Source of the DNA: Paenibacillus dendritiformis
Lineage (GTDB): Bacteria; Bacillota; Bacilli; Paenibacillales; Paenibacillaceae
Direction: 5' to 3'
NCBI RefSeq assembly: GCF_945605565.1
Contig: NZ_OX216966.1
Location: forward strand, 6,623,501 to 6,687,500
Length of the DNA stretch: 64,000 nt
Positions 10,782 through 20,750 of this stretch are shown one piece after another. Below the pieces are notes generated by a model. The model did not search any database. It was not told where the DNA came from and saw nothing but the letters and a program-made list of their open reading frames with translations. The stretch's first letter is position 1, and every line of letters starts with the position of its first letter. The position numbers and the translations under genes were made by a program.

Positions 10782-10967
10782 TTACCAGCTAGCTTTTTTA
10801 ACGCCAGGAATCTGGCCTTTGTATGCCAATTCGCGGAAACAAATTCTGCAAATTTTAAACTTACGTAATACAGAGTGTGGACGGCCGCAGCGTTCACAGC
10901 GTGTGTATGCCCGTACTTGAAACTTCGGTTTGCGTTGTTGCTTGATTTTCATCGAAGTTTTTGCCAC
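10782..10967 (-). CDS. rpsN: 30S ribosomal protein S14, type Z (zinc form)
   Basis: 61 aa from a GTG at 10967 ([15 protein letters not shown]), 10 nt after AGGAGGT. It is the short zinc-binding S14 with the C-x2-C-x12-C-x2-C pattern (CERC ... CRIC). Firmicutes commonly encode a second zinc-free S14 elsewhere, induced under zinc limitation; none is seen here. It sits between rplE and rpsH. Confidence 0.96.
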   Translation of the reverse strand: MAKTSMKIKQQRKPKFQVRAYTRCERCGRPHSVLRKFKICRICFRELAYKGQIPGVKKASW

Positions 10968-11053
10968 GTGAGTTGACACCTCCTAAATCGTGTCCAAGAT
11001 ATCGATTCATGGAATCGTTCCGTTCGTATTACCTTGTTCGCCTTCGACGCGAA

Positions 11054-11596
11054 TTACTTCGCGAAAGGCATGCCGAGTTGCGTCAACAATTCGCGGGACT
11101 CTTCGTCCGTTTTCGCCGTCGTTACGACAACGATGTCCATACCGCGCACTTTGTCTACTTGATCGTACTCGATCTCAGGGAAGATGATTTGCTCCTTCAG
11201 ACCAAGCGTGTAGTTGCCGCGGCCGTCAAATGCTTTGTTCGAGATACCGTGGAAGTCACGGACACGAGGAAGCGTGACGTTGAACAATTTGTCCAGGAAG
11301 TGATACATGCGCTCACCGCGCAAAGTCACTTTCACACCAATCGGCATTCCTTCACGAAGCTTAAAGCCTGCGATAGACTTCTTCGCACGTGTAATTACTG
11401 GTTTTTGACCCGCGATCAATTGCAGTTCAGCAACAGCCGAATCCAAAACTTTGGAGTTTTGAACAGCCTCACCCATACCCATGTTGATGACGACTTTCTC
11501 CACTTTTGGTACCTGCATAACGGATGTATAGTTGAACTTCTGCATCAGCGCAGGAGTAACTTCGTTCAAGTAACGTTCTTTCAGACGAGCTGCCAT
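11054..11596 (-). CDS. rplE: 50S ribosomal protein L5
   Basis: 180 aa uL5 of the central protuberance, binding 5S rRNA and contacting the P-site tRNA. Recognised from [53 protein letters not shown] and the C-terminal [20 protein letters not shown]. It lies between rplX and rpsN. Confidence 0.98.
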   Translation of the reverse strand: MAARLKERYLNEVTPALMQKFNYTSVMQVPKVEKVVINMGMGEAVQNSKVLDSAVAELQLIAGQKPVITRAKKSIAGFKLREGMPIGVKVTLRGERMYHFLDKLFNVTLPRVRDFHGISNKAFDGRGNYTLGLKEQIIFPEIEYDQVDKVRGMDIVVVTTAKTDEESRELLTQLGMPFAK

Positions 11597-11622
11597 AAGG
11601 CACTGACCTCCTTTCTTAGCGA

Positions 11623-11973
11623 TTAGTCGATGATTGCGCCAGAGCGCTTAGCGACGCGCACTTTTTTGCCGTTCTCCACTTTGTAACCGATGCGCGTTAC
11701 TTTACCGGACTTCGGATCCACGTGCATGACGTTGGATGCGTGGATAGGCGCTTCTTGCTCGATGATACCGCCTTGCGGATTCGCAGCGTTCGGCTTCTGG
11801 TGCTTCTTCACCATGTTGACTCCTTCAACGAGAACACGGTTCTCGCGCGGATACGCAGCAATAACGCGGCCTTTTTTACCTTTGTCCTTACCCGTGATGA
11901 CGATGACTGTATCGTCCTTCTTCACGTGCAGCTTATTGTTATGCGACTCGAGAATTTTCTTCAGTCGTGGCAT
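11623..11973 (-). CDS. rplX: 50S ribosomal protein L24
   Basis: 116 aa uL24 with an N-terminal KOW motif ([18 protein letters not shown]) and the conserved [19 protein letters not shown] block. The ATG at 11973 has AGGAGGT 7 nt upstream, so an N-terminal extension of about 13 residues ([13 protein letters not shown]) relative to the 103-aa B. subtilis protein is probably real. It initiates assembly of 50S and lies between rplN and rplE. Confidence 0.97.
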   Translation of the reverse strand: MPRLKKILESHNNKLHVKKDDTVIVITGKDKGKKGRVIAAYPRENRVLVEGVNMVKKHQKPNAANPQGGIIEQEAPIHASNVMHVDPKSGKVTRIGYKVENGKKVRVAKRSGAIID

Positions 11974-12012
11974 GTGTCACACCTCCTGCATCTTGCCTGG
12001 CCGGCAAGTTGA

Positions 12013-12381
12013 TTAGATCACTTCCGGAGCCAGGGAAACGATTTTCATGAAGTCTTTCTCGCGAAGTTCACGAGCAACCGGTCCGAAAATACGAGTTCCG
12101 CGTGGGCCCTTGTCTTCTTTTACGATAACTGCCGCGTTTTCGTCAAACGAGATGTAAGAACCATCTTTCCGACGAACGGAGCGCTTCGTACGAACGATTA
12201 CAGCTCTTACAACGTCGCCCTTTTTGACAACGCCGCCTGGTGTTGCTTGTTTTACAGAACATACGATCAAATCACCAATGTGGGCCGCTTTGCGTCCGGT
12301 TCCGCCCAACACGCGAATACACATCAATTCTTTCGCACCAGAGTTATCTGCGACCTTCAAACGTGTGAATGGTTGAATCAT
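12013..12381 (-). CDS. rplN: 50S ribosomal protein L14
   Basis: 122 aa uL14, exactly the family length, forming part of the inter-subunit bridge area. It starts [22 protein letters not shown] and contains [14 protein letters not shown] and [23 protein letters not shown]. It follows rpsQ in the S10-spc order. Confidence 0.98.
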   Translation of the reverse strand: MIQPFTRLKVADNSGAKELMCIRVLGGTGRKAAHIGDLIVCSVKQATPGGVVKKGDVVRAVIVRTKRSVRRKDGSYISFDENAAVIVKEDKGPRGTRIFGPVARELREKDFMKIVSLAPEVI

Positions 12382-12416
12382 TCGATTGTCCTCCTTTCGT
12401 TGAAGCTATTCGCTGC

Positions 12417-12683
12417 TTAAACGATGACTGCTTTTTCTACGATTTCAACGAGTCTCCAGCGCTTGTCTTTCGACAACGGGCGAGTCTCCATGATTTTCAC
12501 AGTATCGCCGATTTTTGCTTCGTTGTTCTCATCATGCGCTTTGAACTTCTTCGTATAACGGATGCGCTTGTGATACAGGTCATGCTTCTTGTATGTTTCG
12601 ACCGCGACGACGACGGTTTTGTCCATTTTATCGCTGACGACTTTGCCGACTTGCACTTTACGAGCGTTACGTTGTTCACTCAT
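12417..12683 (-). CDS. rpsQ: 30S ribosomal protein S17
   Basis: 88 aa uS17, a primary 16S rRNA-binding OB-fold protein. Start ATG at 12683 ([18 protein letters not shown]), 10 nt after AAGGAGG; an upstream in-frame start would include the Shine-Dalgarno. The conserved [20 protein letters not shown] and [16 protein letters not shown] motifs are present. Confidence 0.97.
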   Translation of the reverse strand: MSEQRNARKVQVGKVVSDKMDKTVVVAVETYKKHDLYHKRIRYTKKFKAHDENNEAKIGDTVKIMETRPLSKDKRWRLVEIVEKAVIV

Positions 12684-12744
12684 GAGTGTTGGGCCTCCTT
12701 CCTGCATACAGGATCTCTATATTCCGATTCGACATCAAGGTCGA

Positions 12745-12945
12745 TTAACTAGTAATCCCAAGTTCTCTTTCACGAAGAACCGTATGTGCGCGAGCAATCG
12801 CTTTGCGTACATCACGGATACGAGTCGGGTTGTCAAGCTGTCCGGTAGCCAATTGGAAACGGAGGTTGAAAAGTTCTTCCTTGAATCCGGCAATCTTTTG
12901 TTCAATTTCAGCAGTGGTCAAGTTGCGGAATTCACTAGCTTTCAT
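12745..12945 (-). CDS. rpmC: 50S ribosomal protein L29
   Basis: 66 aa uL29 at the exit-tunnel rim, where SRP and trigger factor dock. Two-helix coiled hairpin: [20 protein letters not shown] and [24 protein letters not shown]. The ATG overlaps the rplP stop by one base (TAATG), indicating coupling. Confidence 0.98.
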   Translation of the reverse strand: MKASEFRNLTTAEIEQKIAGFKEELFNLRFQLATGQLDNPTRIRDVRKAIARAHTVLRERELGITS

Positions 12946-13370
12946 TATGCTTCACCACCCATTTCTTCACGTTTCACGAACTTCGTCTTGACTGGCAGCT
13001 TGTGAGCGGCAAGACGCATTGCTTCGCGAGCTACTTCCTCGGAGACACCAGAAAGTTCGAACATGATCTTGCCTGGTTTAACCACAGCTACCCATTTCTC
13101 AACGTTACCTTTACCGCTACCCATCCGAACCTCAAGCGGCTTCGCCGTGATTGGTTTGTCAGGGAAAATTTTAATCCATACTTTACCGCCACGCTTGATG
13201 TAACGAGTCATCGCGATACGGGCAGCCTCGATTTGACGGTTCGTGATCCACGTCGGTTCCAATGCTTGGAGACCGAAATCGCCAAAGTTAAGCGTTGTGC
13301 CGCCTTTCGCTTGACCTTTCAAGCGTCCTTTGAATTGCTTGCGGTGTTTTACACGTTTAGGTACCAACAT
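12945..13370 (-). CDS. rplP: 50S ribosomal protein L16
   Basis: 141 aa uL16, needed for the peptidyl-transferase region and A-site tRNA placement. Core motifs: [61 protein letters not shown]. The ATG is 2 nt from the rpsC stop, so the gene is tightly packed. Confidence 0.98.
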   Translation of the reverse strand: MLVPKRVKHRKQFKGRLKGQAKGGTTLNFGDFGLQALEPTWITNRQIEAARIAMTRYIKRGGKVWIKIFPDKPITAKPLEVRMGSGKGNVEKWVAVVKPGKIMFELSGVSEEVAREAMRLAAHKLPVKTKFVKREEMGGEA

Positions 13371-13372
13371 GA

Positions 13373-14038
13373 TTAGTTGCCTCCTTCCTGAGCAGCCTTT
13401 TTCTTAGCCGTAGGAAGTACCTCTCCACGATAGATCCATACTTTTACGCCCAGACGGCCGTAAGTAGTATGTGCTTCCGCTGTGCCGTAGTCAATGTCAG
13501 CGCGAAGCGTATGAAGTGGCACAGTCCCTTCGCTGTAACCTTCCGAACGAGCGATTTCAGCACCGCCCAGACGACCGCTAACTGCAGTTTTGATTCCTTT
13601 TGCACCAGCACGCATCGAGCGTTGAAGCGCTTGTTTCAGAGCGCGACGGAACGATACGCGGCGCTCCAGTTGTTGTGCAATGCTCTCAGCGACGAGGATT
13701 GCATCCAAATCTGGAGTTTTGATTTCCGAAATGTTGATGTGCACTTTTTTGCCGCCAGCGATAGTTGTTACTTCGCGACGAAGGGCTTCAACTTCGGAAC
13801 CGCCTTTACCGATGACCATGCCCGGCTTAGCTGTGTGAATCGTCACGTTCACGCGGTTAGCCGCGCGTTCGATTTCGATGCGGGATACGGCTGCATCCTT
13901 CAATTTGTTTTTCAAATACTCACGAATCTTTACGTCTTCGATAAGCAAGGTACCGAAGTCTTTTTCCGCGTACCACTTGGATTCCCAATCACGGATGATA
14001 CCAACTCGAAGTCCGACTGGATTTACCTTTTGACCCAC
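13373..14038 (-). CDS. rpsC: 30S ribosomal protein S3
   Basis: 221 aa uS3 of the mRNA entry channel. N-terminal [23 protein letters not shown], a KH domain with [16 protein letters not shown] (GxxG loop GKGG), and C-terminal [26 protein letters not shown]. Complete, between rplV and rplP. Confidence 0.98.
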   Translation of the reverse strand: MGQKVNPVGLRVGIIRDWESKWYAEKDFGTLLIEDVKIREYLKNKLKDAAVSRIEIERAANRVNVTIHTAKPGMVIGKGGSEVEALRREVTTIAGGKKVHINISEIKTPDLDAILVAESIAQQLERRVSFRRALKQALQRSMRAGAKGIKTAVSGRLGGAEIARSEGYSEGTVPLHTLRADIDYGTAEAHTTYGRLGVKVWIYRGEVLPTAKKKAAQEGGN

Positions 14039-14051
14039 TCGTTATCCCTCC

Positions 14052-14384
14052 TTATTTTTCAGATACCACGATGGAAATGTGGCTGGTTCTCTTATTGATA
14101 CGGCTTGCACGTCCCATAGCGCGCGGACGGAATCGTTTCAAAGTAGGACCTTGGTTCACGTACACTTGCTCAACTACGAGCTTGTTCACGTCCATTTGAT
14201 AGTTATGTTCTGCATTGGCAATCGCCGAGTTGAGCAGCTTCTCCACTACCGGAGATGCCGATTTAGGCGTGTGGCGCAGAATCGCAATCGCTTCGCCCAC
14301 TTGCTTGCCGCGGATCAAGTCAATCACCAGCTTGACCTTGCGCGGAGAAATGCGAACATTATTCGCATGTGCCTTCGCTTGCAT
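14052..14384 (-). CDS. rplV: 50S ribosomal protein L22
   Basis: 110 aa uL22, whose extended beta-hairpin lines the exit tunnel. ATG at 14384 ([16 protein letters not shown]) is the family start and has GGGAGG just upstream. The hairpin segment [21 protein letters not shown] is unaltered, with no macrolide-resistance-type deletion or duplication evident. Confidence 0.97.
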   Translation of the reverse strand: MQAKAHANNVRISPRKVKLVIDLIRGKQVGEAIAILRHTPKSASPVVEKLLNSAIANAEHNYQMDVNKLVVEQVYVNQGPTLKRFRPRAMGRASRINKRTSHISIVVSEK

Positions 14385-14419
14385 GGAAGTACCTCCCCTC
14401 AAATGCTATATAGTCAAAA

Positions 14420-14698
14420 TTAGCGTCTTGTTTTTTTGTCGTCGTTCGTGTGGCCTTTGTACGTGCGTGTCGGCGCAAATTCGCCGAGCTTGTGTCCGAC
14501 CATATCTTCCGTCACGTACACTGGCACGTGCTTGCGTCCATCATATACACCGAACGTATGACCGATGAATTGAGGGAAAATCGTGGAGCGGCGCGACCAA
14601 GTCTTAACAACAGCCTTCTTGTTGGACTCGTTCATTTGCTCGACTTTCTTCATCAAATGACCATCGACGAATGGTCCTTTTTTCAAACTGCGACCCAT
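14420..14698 (-). CDS. rpsS: 30S ribosomal protein S19
   Basis: 92 aa uS19 of the 30S head. It has [50 protein letters not shown] and [16 protein letters not shown], all canonical. It lies between rplB and rplV. Confidence 0.98.
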   Translation of the reverse strand: MGRSLKKGPFVDGHLMKKVEQMNESNKKAVVKTWSRRSTIFPQFIGHTFGVYDGRKHVPVYVTEDMVGHKLGEFAPTRTYKGHTNDDKKTRR

Positions 14699-14769
14699 GT
14701 GTGAATCCTCCCTTCACAAAACCTTATGCTTGCGTGCGTTACGCCGCAGAGTATGCAGTCGGGTAAATA

Positions 14770-15600
14770 TTATTTCGTGCGATGACGTACGATATATTTA
14801 TCGGAATGCTTACCTTTTTTACGCGTTTTGTAACCGAGCGTCGGTTTGCCCCATGGAGACATAGGCGTTTTGCGGCCGATAGGAGCTTTACCTTCACCAC
14901 CACCGTGAGGGTGATCAACCGGGTTCATGACGACACCGCGAACGGTAGGACGCTTGCCCAACCAGCGGCTGCGGCCGGCTTTACCGATTTTGATAAGCTC
15001 ATGGTCGCCGTTGCCGACGGAACCGATTGTCGCGCGGCACACTTTGAGGACCTTGCGAACTTCGCCAGAGGACAGGCGAACCGTTACATATTTATCTTCT
15101 TTACCGAGCAATTGAGCTTCCGTTCCCGCTGCGCGAACCAGCTGGCCGCCCTTGCCTGGCTTCAACTCGATGTTGTGGATAACTGTACCTACTGGAATGT
15201 TCTCAAGCGGCATTGCATTGCCTGTCTTGATGTCCGCTCCAGGACCCGATACGATCACGTCGTTCACTTTCAGACCTTTTGGCGCGAGGATGTAACGCTT
15301 CTCACCATCTGCATAATGAATCAACGCGATGTTGGACGTACGGTTCGGATCGTATTCAATCGTAGCAACGCGGCCTGGAATGCCATCCTTGTTGCGTTTG
15401 AAGTCGATGATCCGGTATTTACGCTTATGTCCGCCGCCACGGTGACGAACCGTAATTTTTCCTTGGCTGTTACGTCCTGCTTTTTTGCTCAAAGGAGCAA
15501 GCAGGGACTTCTCTGGCACATTTGTTGTGATCTCTTCGAACGTAGATACGCTCATACCACGACGAGCCGGAGATGTCGGTTTGTACTTTTTGATAGGCAC
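14770..15600 (-). CDS. rplB: 50S ribosomal protein L2
   Basis: 276 aa uL2, required for subunit association and peptidyl-transferase function. The critical C-terminal HPHGGGEG loop with its conserved His, the KYRIIDFKR motif and the [11 protein letters not shown] signature are all present. Complete, between rplW and rpsS. Confidence 0.98.
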   Translation of the reverse strand: MPIKKYKPTSPARRGMSVSTFEEITTNVPEKSLLAPLSKKAGRNSQGKITVRHRGGGHKRKYRIIDFKRNKDGIPGRVATIEYDPNRTSNIALIHYADGEKRYILAPKGLKVNDVIVSGPGADIKTGNAMPLENIPVGTVIHNIELKPGKGGQLVRAAGTEAQLLGKEDKYVTVRLSSGEVRKVLKVCRATIGSVGNGDHELIKIGKAGRSRWLGKRPTVRGVVMNPVDHPHGGGEGKAPIGRKTPMSPWGKPTLGYKTRKKGKHSDKYIVRHRTK

Positions 15601-15632
15601 TGGTTTTCCCTCCTTACTTTACGAGTGTGTCA

Positions 15633-15923
15633 TTATACCGTTTCGAAGAATTCAAGAGGCTTGCTGTCTTTCGCCAGCGTGACAAATGCTTTCTTCCATT
15701 CGGTTGTATATCCGGAGTAGCGGCCATAGCGCTTCGGCTTGGCTGGCACGCGAAGCGTGTTCACGTTCGCTACCTTAACTTTGAAAATCGACTCAACGGC
15801 TTGCTTGATTTCCGTCTTATTCGCACGGATATCGACTTCAAATACATATTTCAGGTCGTTCATCATGTCGGCTGTGCGTTCAGTGATGATAGGACGCTTA
15901 ATGATATCGCGAGGGTCTTTCAT
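15633..15923 (-). CDS. rplW: 50S ribosomal protein L23
   Basis: 96 aa uL23 at the exit tunnel, docking site of trigger factor and SRP. It has [25 protein letters not shown] and the [26 protein letters not shown] loop. Its ATG overlaps the rplD stop (TAATG). Confidence 0.98.
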   Translation of the reverse strand: MKDPRDIIKRPIITERTADMMNDLKYVFEVDIRANKTEIKQAVESIFKVKVANVNTLRVPAKPKRYGRYSGYTTEWKKAFVTLAKDSKPLEFFETV

Positions 15924-16546
15924 TACGCGAACACCTCCTCTACCTTCTGAACCGCATCCTTCGTAATGATGAGCTTCTCATGGCGAAGCACGTCATATAC
16001 GTTCACACCGTCAGCTGCAACGAGCTTCACAGAAGGAATGTTGCGAGCGGAGAGTGCCACGTTGTCATTGTACTCAGGGACAACGACCAACGCTTTGCGG
16101 TCCACTTTCAGATTGTTCAAGATTGCAGCGAATTCCTTCGTCTTCGGCGCATTCATCGTCAATTGATCCAATACGATGATTTGCTCTGCCAGAACTTTGG
16201 AAGACAGTGCGGATTTGATTGCCAGACGGCGTACTTTCTTAGGAAGCTTATACGCATAGCTGCGTGGTGTCGGACCGAATACCGTACCGCCGCCTTTCCA
16301 TTGTGGCGAACGAATGGATCCTTGACGCGCGCGTCCAGTTCCTTTTTGTTTCCAAGGTTTGCGGCCACCACCGCTAACTTCAGAACGGGTTTTCACTTTG
16401 TGCGTACCTTGACGCATCGATGCAAGCTGCATAACAACCGCATCATGAAGCACGTGCTTGTTCGGTTCGATACCGAATACCGTGTCAGCCAGTTCGATCT
16501 CGCCGACTTGCGCACCGCTGATGTTGTATACTGCTACTTTTGGCAT
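15923..16546 (-). CDS. rplD: 50S ribosomal protein L4
   Basis: 207 aa uL4 with the tunnel-reaching loop ([34 protein letters not shown]) intact. In E. coli L4 also represses the S10 operon; no E. coli-like S10 leader can be recognised here. Located between rplC and rplW. Confidence 0.98.
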   Translation of the reverse strand: MPKVAVYNISGAQVGEIELADTVFGIEPNKHVLHDAVVMQLASMRQGTHKVKTRSEVSGGGRKPWKQKGTGRARQGSIRSPQWKGGGTVFGPTPRSYAYKLPKKVRRLAIKSALSSKVLAEQIIVLDQLTMNAPKTKEFAAILNNLKVDRKALVVVPEYNDNVALSARNIPSVKLVAADGVNVYDVLRHEKLIITKDAVQKVEEVFA

Positions 16547-16571
16547 TCTGAGCTCCTCCTTTCCTTACGGA

Positions 16572-17195
16572 TTACTTTTTGATAGCTTGCTTAACGTTAA
16601 CGAAGCTGTTTCTCGGACCCGGAATGGAACCTTTAACGAGGATGACATTGCGTTCTGCATCCACTTTCACAACTTCGAGGTTTTGAATCGTTACGGTTTC
16701 GCTTCCCATGTGGCCTGGCAGGCGTTTGCCTTTAGGCACGCGGTTCGCTTGGATGGAACCCATGGAACCAGGACCGCGGTGATAACGGGAGCCGTGAGAC
16801 ATTGGTCCGCGGCTTTGTCCCCAGCGCTTGATTACGCCTGCGAATCCTTTACCTTTGGAGATACCTGTAACGTCAACGAATTCACCTTCTGCAAAGATGT
16901 CGGCCTTCAGCTCCTGGCCAACTTCGAATTGAGAAAGATCCACACCACGAAGTTCTTTTACGTAGCGCTTAGGCGTTGTGTTAGCTTTCTTCGCGTGGCC
17001 GACTTCCGGCTTCGTCGATCTTTTTGCTTTTTTATCAGCATAGCCGATTTGGATAGCTTCATAACCGTCGTTCTCAACGTCTTTCTTTTGAAGAACGACG
17101 CAAGGACCTGCTTCGATAACAGTTACCGGCACTACGTTACCTTCTGGGGTAAACACTTGAGTCATGCCGAGCTTTTTACCTAAGATACCTTTCAT
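16572..17195 (-). CDS. rplC: 50S ribosomal protein L3
   Basis: 207 aa uL3, one of two initiators of 50S assembly, reaching the peptidyl-transferase centre. It begins [20 protein letters not shown] and has the loop [31 protein letters not shown] with no evident pleuromutilin-type change. Second gene of the S10 cluster. Confidence 0.98.
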   Translation of the reverse strand: MKGILGKKLGMTQVFTPEGNVVPVTVIEAGPCVVLQKKDVENDGYEAIQIGYADKKAKRSTKPEVGHAKKANTTPKRYVKELRGVDLSQFEVGQELKADIFAEGEFVDVTGISKGKGFAGVIKRWGQSRGPMSHGSRYHRGPGSMGSIQANRVPKGKRLPGHMGSETVTIQNLEVVKVDAERNVILVKGSIPGPRNSFVNVKQAIKK

Positions 17196-17243
17196 GTTGA
17201 CACCTCTTTTCGTTCCTTAATCCGAATCAATGTAATGCAAAGC

Positions 17244-17654
<411 letters not shown>

Positions 17655-17689
17655 TCACTTCATCGCAACGTCGACGAACAACATTCACT

Positions 17690-17718
17690 ATTATAAATAA
17701 ATGTCCCGGCTTTTGCAA
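17690..17718 (-). promoter_or_regulatory. Sigma-A promoter of the S10-spc-alpha cluster
   Basis: -35 TTGCAA (17718-17713) and -10 TATAAT (17695-17690) with 17-bp spacing on the minus strand. The predicted start near 17683 gives a leader of about 130 nt before rpsJ. The 314-nt region between rpsJ and the upstream sensor gene holds this promoter and no other recognised gene. Confidence 0.8.
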
Positions 17719-17866
17719 GCTTTTTTCATAACTGTTTTCGTAACAGTCCTTACCATGCCGGAACAGCGTCCGCATCGGGTATTTTCAGACGTCCGGTACG
17801 CCAATTTGCTCGTTCAATATATTGATTCTCTCTATATAATAGGAGGACCTATGACGATAGATTTGA

Positions 17867-19216
17867 TTACAAATGAAGCGCGGTCTCATTCAGCCTCTCT
17901 GCCGAAGCGGCCACCTCGTTCGTAGCTTGTACGATGTTATCCGTCATCGCCTGCAGCGATTGCATTTGCGCCATGAAGCGTTCCAACTCCTGCACGCTCT
18001 GAACGGCCTGCCGCACAATGTCGCCGAAGGCCTCCTTCGTTCCATCCGCCTGCTCATGCACGGCCGCAACGTTGTCCTTCACCAGCCGGATCCGGTGAAC
18101 AACCGCGTTCGTTGCCAGCGTGGAGTTGCCCATAAGCTCTTCGATGTCGGCCACCGTATCCTTCGTATGAGCGGCCAGCTTGCTTACTTCCTTCGCCACG
18201 ATCGCAAATCCGGCGCCCTGCTCTCCCGCCCTTGCGGCCTCGATGGATGCATTCAGCGCCAGCAGCCCTGTCTGGTCGGCTATCTCCTTCACGGCGCCTA
18301 CAATCGAGCGGATCCGGAGCGCTGTATTCTTCAATTCCGTGATCTGAGACTGCATCTCCTGCGCATTAAGATCGATATCCCGGATCCCGTCCGAAAATTG
18401 AACCATTCGTTCCATTCCCCTGTGCGCCTTGTCCTGCGTCTTGGTGGCGGATTGTGTGGTCAGAGCGATCTTGTCCTTCATTTCCAGTCCTTTCCGCGTG
18501 AACTGCAATATCGTCTCATTCGTGTCCGTTGTCAAGCGGGCCAGCTCCCCGCTTAACTGCGAGACGCTTCCTTTCAGCTCCTCCTTCACCTCCTGGTAGC
18601 TCTGCTCCCGTTCCATCCGGCTCCGCTCTTCATATGCTTGCACGACGAGCTGCAGCTCCAGGCTCAGAATGCGATTAACGGCCAGGATGGCTTCGATTCT
18701 CCTCGCCTCCTCGCCGATATGAATGTAGAGAATAGCCGTCAATTCGTTCTGAAGGGTTTGGAACGCCCCGATATACCATTTTGTCTCCAATCCGATCTGC
18801 CGGTGCATCTCGGCGATTTTGATTCTCTTCATTATATAGGCGTGATCGATAAGCCCGTTGAACATCTCGCTTACATGCCGTTCCAGCGTCGACTGCAATC
18901 GTTCCAGGGTGCTGTGGGCCATGATCATATCCCGAAGTTCGTTAATATCGGTAATTTGGGAGTAAAAAGTGCGGGTGACATCCTTCATATAAGGAAGAAT
19001 ATGAGGCTGAATGCGTCGGAGCAGTGTCAAATCGGCTTCGGTCAGGCCGCTCAACCTGATTTGACCGTACAGCGGATGGCCCGAAGGCAGGCGAATCTCT
19101 CCATGGACCGGTTGTCCGTCATCCTGCATATTCCACCTGTCGCGCTGCGGTGCGGCAGCCTGCCCGGCCGCGGCCGAACGTCTTGAATGTAAATGAGTTC
19201 TGAGTCTTCTCCACAT
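17867..19216 (-). CDS. Globin-coupled sensor, HemAT-like soluble chemoreceptor
   Basis: 449 aa without membrane segments. Residues ~50-200 form a protoglobin-type sensor globin: the proximal haem ligand is expected at His138 in RIKIAEMHRQIGLETKWYIGAF (split motif), matching the HemAT IASIHLRIGL..KWYMGAF region, and TFY (Tyr85) matches the distal Tyr of B. subtilis HemAT. Residues ~210-449 are a methyl-accepting chemotaxis signalling domain with the conserved hairpin EIADQTGLLALNASIEAARAGE. It is probably an oxygen or gas sensor signalling to CheA. It sits between tuf and the S10 cluster, an unusual place for a chemoreceptor. The Shine-Dalgarno of the chosen ATG is weak, but the basic N-terminus resembles HemAT; Met30 is an alternative. 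Confidence 0.88.
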   Translation of the reverse strand: MWRRLRTHLHSRRSAAAGQAAAPQRDRWNMQDDGQPVHGEIRLPSGHPLYGQIRLSGLTEADLTLLRRIQPHILPYMKDVTRTFYSQITDINELRDMIMAHSTLERLQSTLERHVSEMFNGLIDHAYIMKRIKIAEMHRQIGLETKWYIGAFQTLQNELTAILYIHIGEEARRIEAILAVNRILSLELQLVVQAYEERSRMEREQSYQEVKEELKGSVSQLSGELARLTTDTNETILQFTRKGLEMKDKIALTTQSATKTQDKAHRGMERMVQFSDGIRDIDLNAQEMQSQITELKNTALRIRSIVGAVKEIADQTGLLALNASIEAARAGEQGAGFAIVAKEVSKLAAHTKDTVADIEELMGNSTLATNAVVHRIRLVKDNVAAVHEQADGTKEAFGDIVRQAVQSVQELERFMAQMQSLQAMTDNIVQATNEVAASAERLNETALHL

Positions 19217-19399
19217 CTTTGGTGCTTCTCATCCTTTCCCTTTCTCTTCGATACGCGCATGGCCTCTGCAGAATGCTCGATTTTTCCAATAATATTGTAC
19301 ATTGCCGATCTATACAGAGTATATAATCGATGTCATTCGCAGACATGCCGCACATCGTCAATTCCGTGAACAGCCCGGGAAAGGACGGCCGATCGTATG

Positions 19400-19430
19400 A
19401 AAAAGCCCCTCATTCCGAAGAATGAAGGGC
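19400..19430 (-). terminator. Intrinsic terminator after tuf
   Basis: On the minus strand a GCCCTTCATTC / GAATGAGGGGC stem (one mismatch) with a TTCG tetraloop is followed by TTTTT. It lies 30-60 nt beyond the tuf stop and would end the str-operon transcript ahead of the sensor gene. Confidence 0.85.
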
Positions 19431-19460
19431 CGGGGACCGCCGGCTCGCGCCGGCAGTTCA

Positions 19461-20654
19461 TTATTTAATGATGGATGCAACCGCACCTGCACCTACTGTA
19501 CGGCCACCTTCGCGGATAGCGAAGCGAGTACCTTCTTCGATCGCGATAGGAGCGATCAGATTTACAGTAACGGTGATGTTGTCGCCAGGCATAACCATTT
19601 CCGTGCCTTCTGGCAGGTCAATGATACCTGTTACGTCCGTTGTACGGAAGTAGAATTGTGGACGGTAGCCAGTGAAGAAAGGCTTATGACGGCCACCTTC
19701 TTCTTTGGTCAATACGTACACTTGAGCAGTGAACTCAGTGTGCGGCTTAACGGAGCCTGGCTTAGCCAATACTTGACCGCGCTCGATTTCTTTACGGTCA
19801 ACACCACGGAGCAATGCGCCGATGTTGTCGCCCGCTTGAGCGGAATCCAGAAGCTTACGGAACATTTCAACGCCCGTAACAACGGATTTTTTCGTTTCTT
19901 CTTGGATACCAACGATTTCGATCTCGTCGCCAACTTTAACCGTACCACGCTCAACACGGCCAGTAGCAACCGTACCGCGGCCTGTGATGGAGAATACGTC
20001 CTCGACAGGCATCAGGAAAGGCTTGTCAGTGTCGCGCTCTGGAGTTGGGATGTAAGTGTCGATTTGATCGAACAGCTCGGTGATTTTGTCAGCCCAAGGG
20101 CCGTCTGGGTTTTGCAACGCTTCACGCGCAGAACCGCGAACGATTGGAGTGTCGTCGCCTGGGAATTCGTATTCGCTCAGAAGGTCGCGAATTTCCATTT
20201 CTACCAGTTCGAGCAACTCTTCGTCTTCAACCATGTCGCATTTGTTCATGAATACGACGATGTAAGGTACGCCTACTTGGCGGGAGAGCAAGATGTGCTC
20301 ACGAGTTTGCGGCATTGGGCCGTCAGCTGCGGATACGACGAGAATTGCGCCGTCCATTTGAGCAGCACCCGTGATCATGTTCTTAACGTAGTCGGCGTGA
20401 CCTGGGCAGTCTACGTGTGCGTAGTGACGAGTAGCGGACTCATACTCAACGTGGGACGTCGAGATTGTGATACCGCGCTCGCGCTCTTCTGGAGCTTTGT
20501 CGATTTGGTCGTAGGCGATTGCGCTGCCACCGCCATACTTTTTCGTCAATACTGTCGTGATTGCAGCTGTCAAAGTCGTTTTACCATGGTCAACGTGACC
20601 GATCGTACCGATGTTAACGTGCGGTTTCGTACGTTCAAACTTAGCCTTTGCCAT
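19461..20654 (-). CDS. tuf: Elongation factor Tu
   Basis: 397 aa GTPase that delivers aminoacyl-tRNA to the ribosome. ATG at 20654 ([20 protein letters not shown]) with AAGGAGG upstream. G1 GHVDHGKT, G3 DCPGHADY, G4 NKCD and G5 SA motifs are present, followed by the two beta-barrel domains. Last gene of rpsL-rpsG-fusA-tuf, with a terminator after it. Confidence 0.98.
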   Translation of the reverse strand: MAKAKFERTKPHVNIGTIGHVDHGKTTLTAAITTVLTKKYGGGSAIAYDQIDKAPEERERGITISTSHVEYESATRHYAHVDCPGHADYVKNMITGAAQMDGAILVVSAADGPMPQTREHILLSRQVGVPYIVVFMNKCDMVEDEELLELVEMEIRDLLSEYEFPGDDTPIVRGSAREALQNPDGPWADKITELFDQIDTYIPTPERDTDKPFLMPVEDVFSITGRGTVATGRVERGTVKVGDEIEIVGIQEETKKSVVTGVEMFRKLLDSAQAGDNIGALLRGVDRKEIERGQVLAKPGSVKPHTEFTAQVYVLTKEEGGRHKPFFTGYRPQFYFRTTDVTGIIDLPEGTEMVMPGDNITVTVNLIAPIAIEEGTRFAIREGGRTVGAGAVASIIK

Positions 20655-20750
20655 TTGAACCAGTTCCTCCTTAATAAGTGGAATAAGTATGTTGCGGCGG
20701 GCACATGACTTGTCATGTGCGCCAGCCGTTGCAAACATCAGGTCGGCGAA

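Noticed and set aside
17851..17925. Short plus-strand frame with AGGAGG close to an ATG at 17851 (24 codons)
   Set aside because: It overlaps the 3' end of the sensor gene antisense, has no promoter with proper spacing, and stops after 24 codons without resemblance to known peptides.
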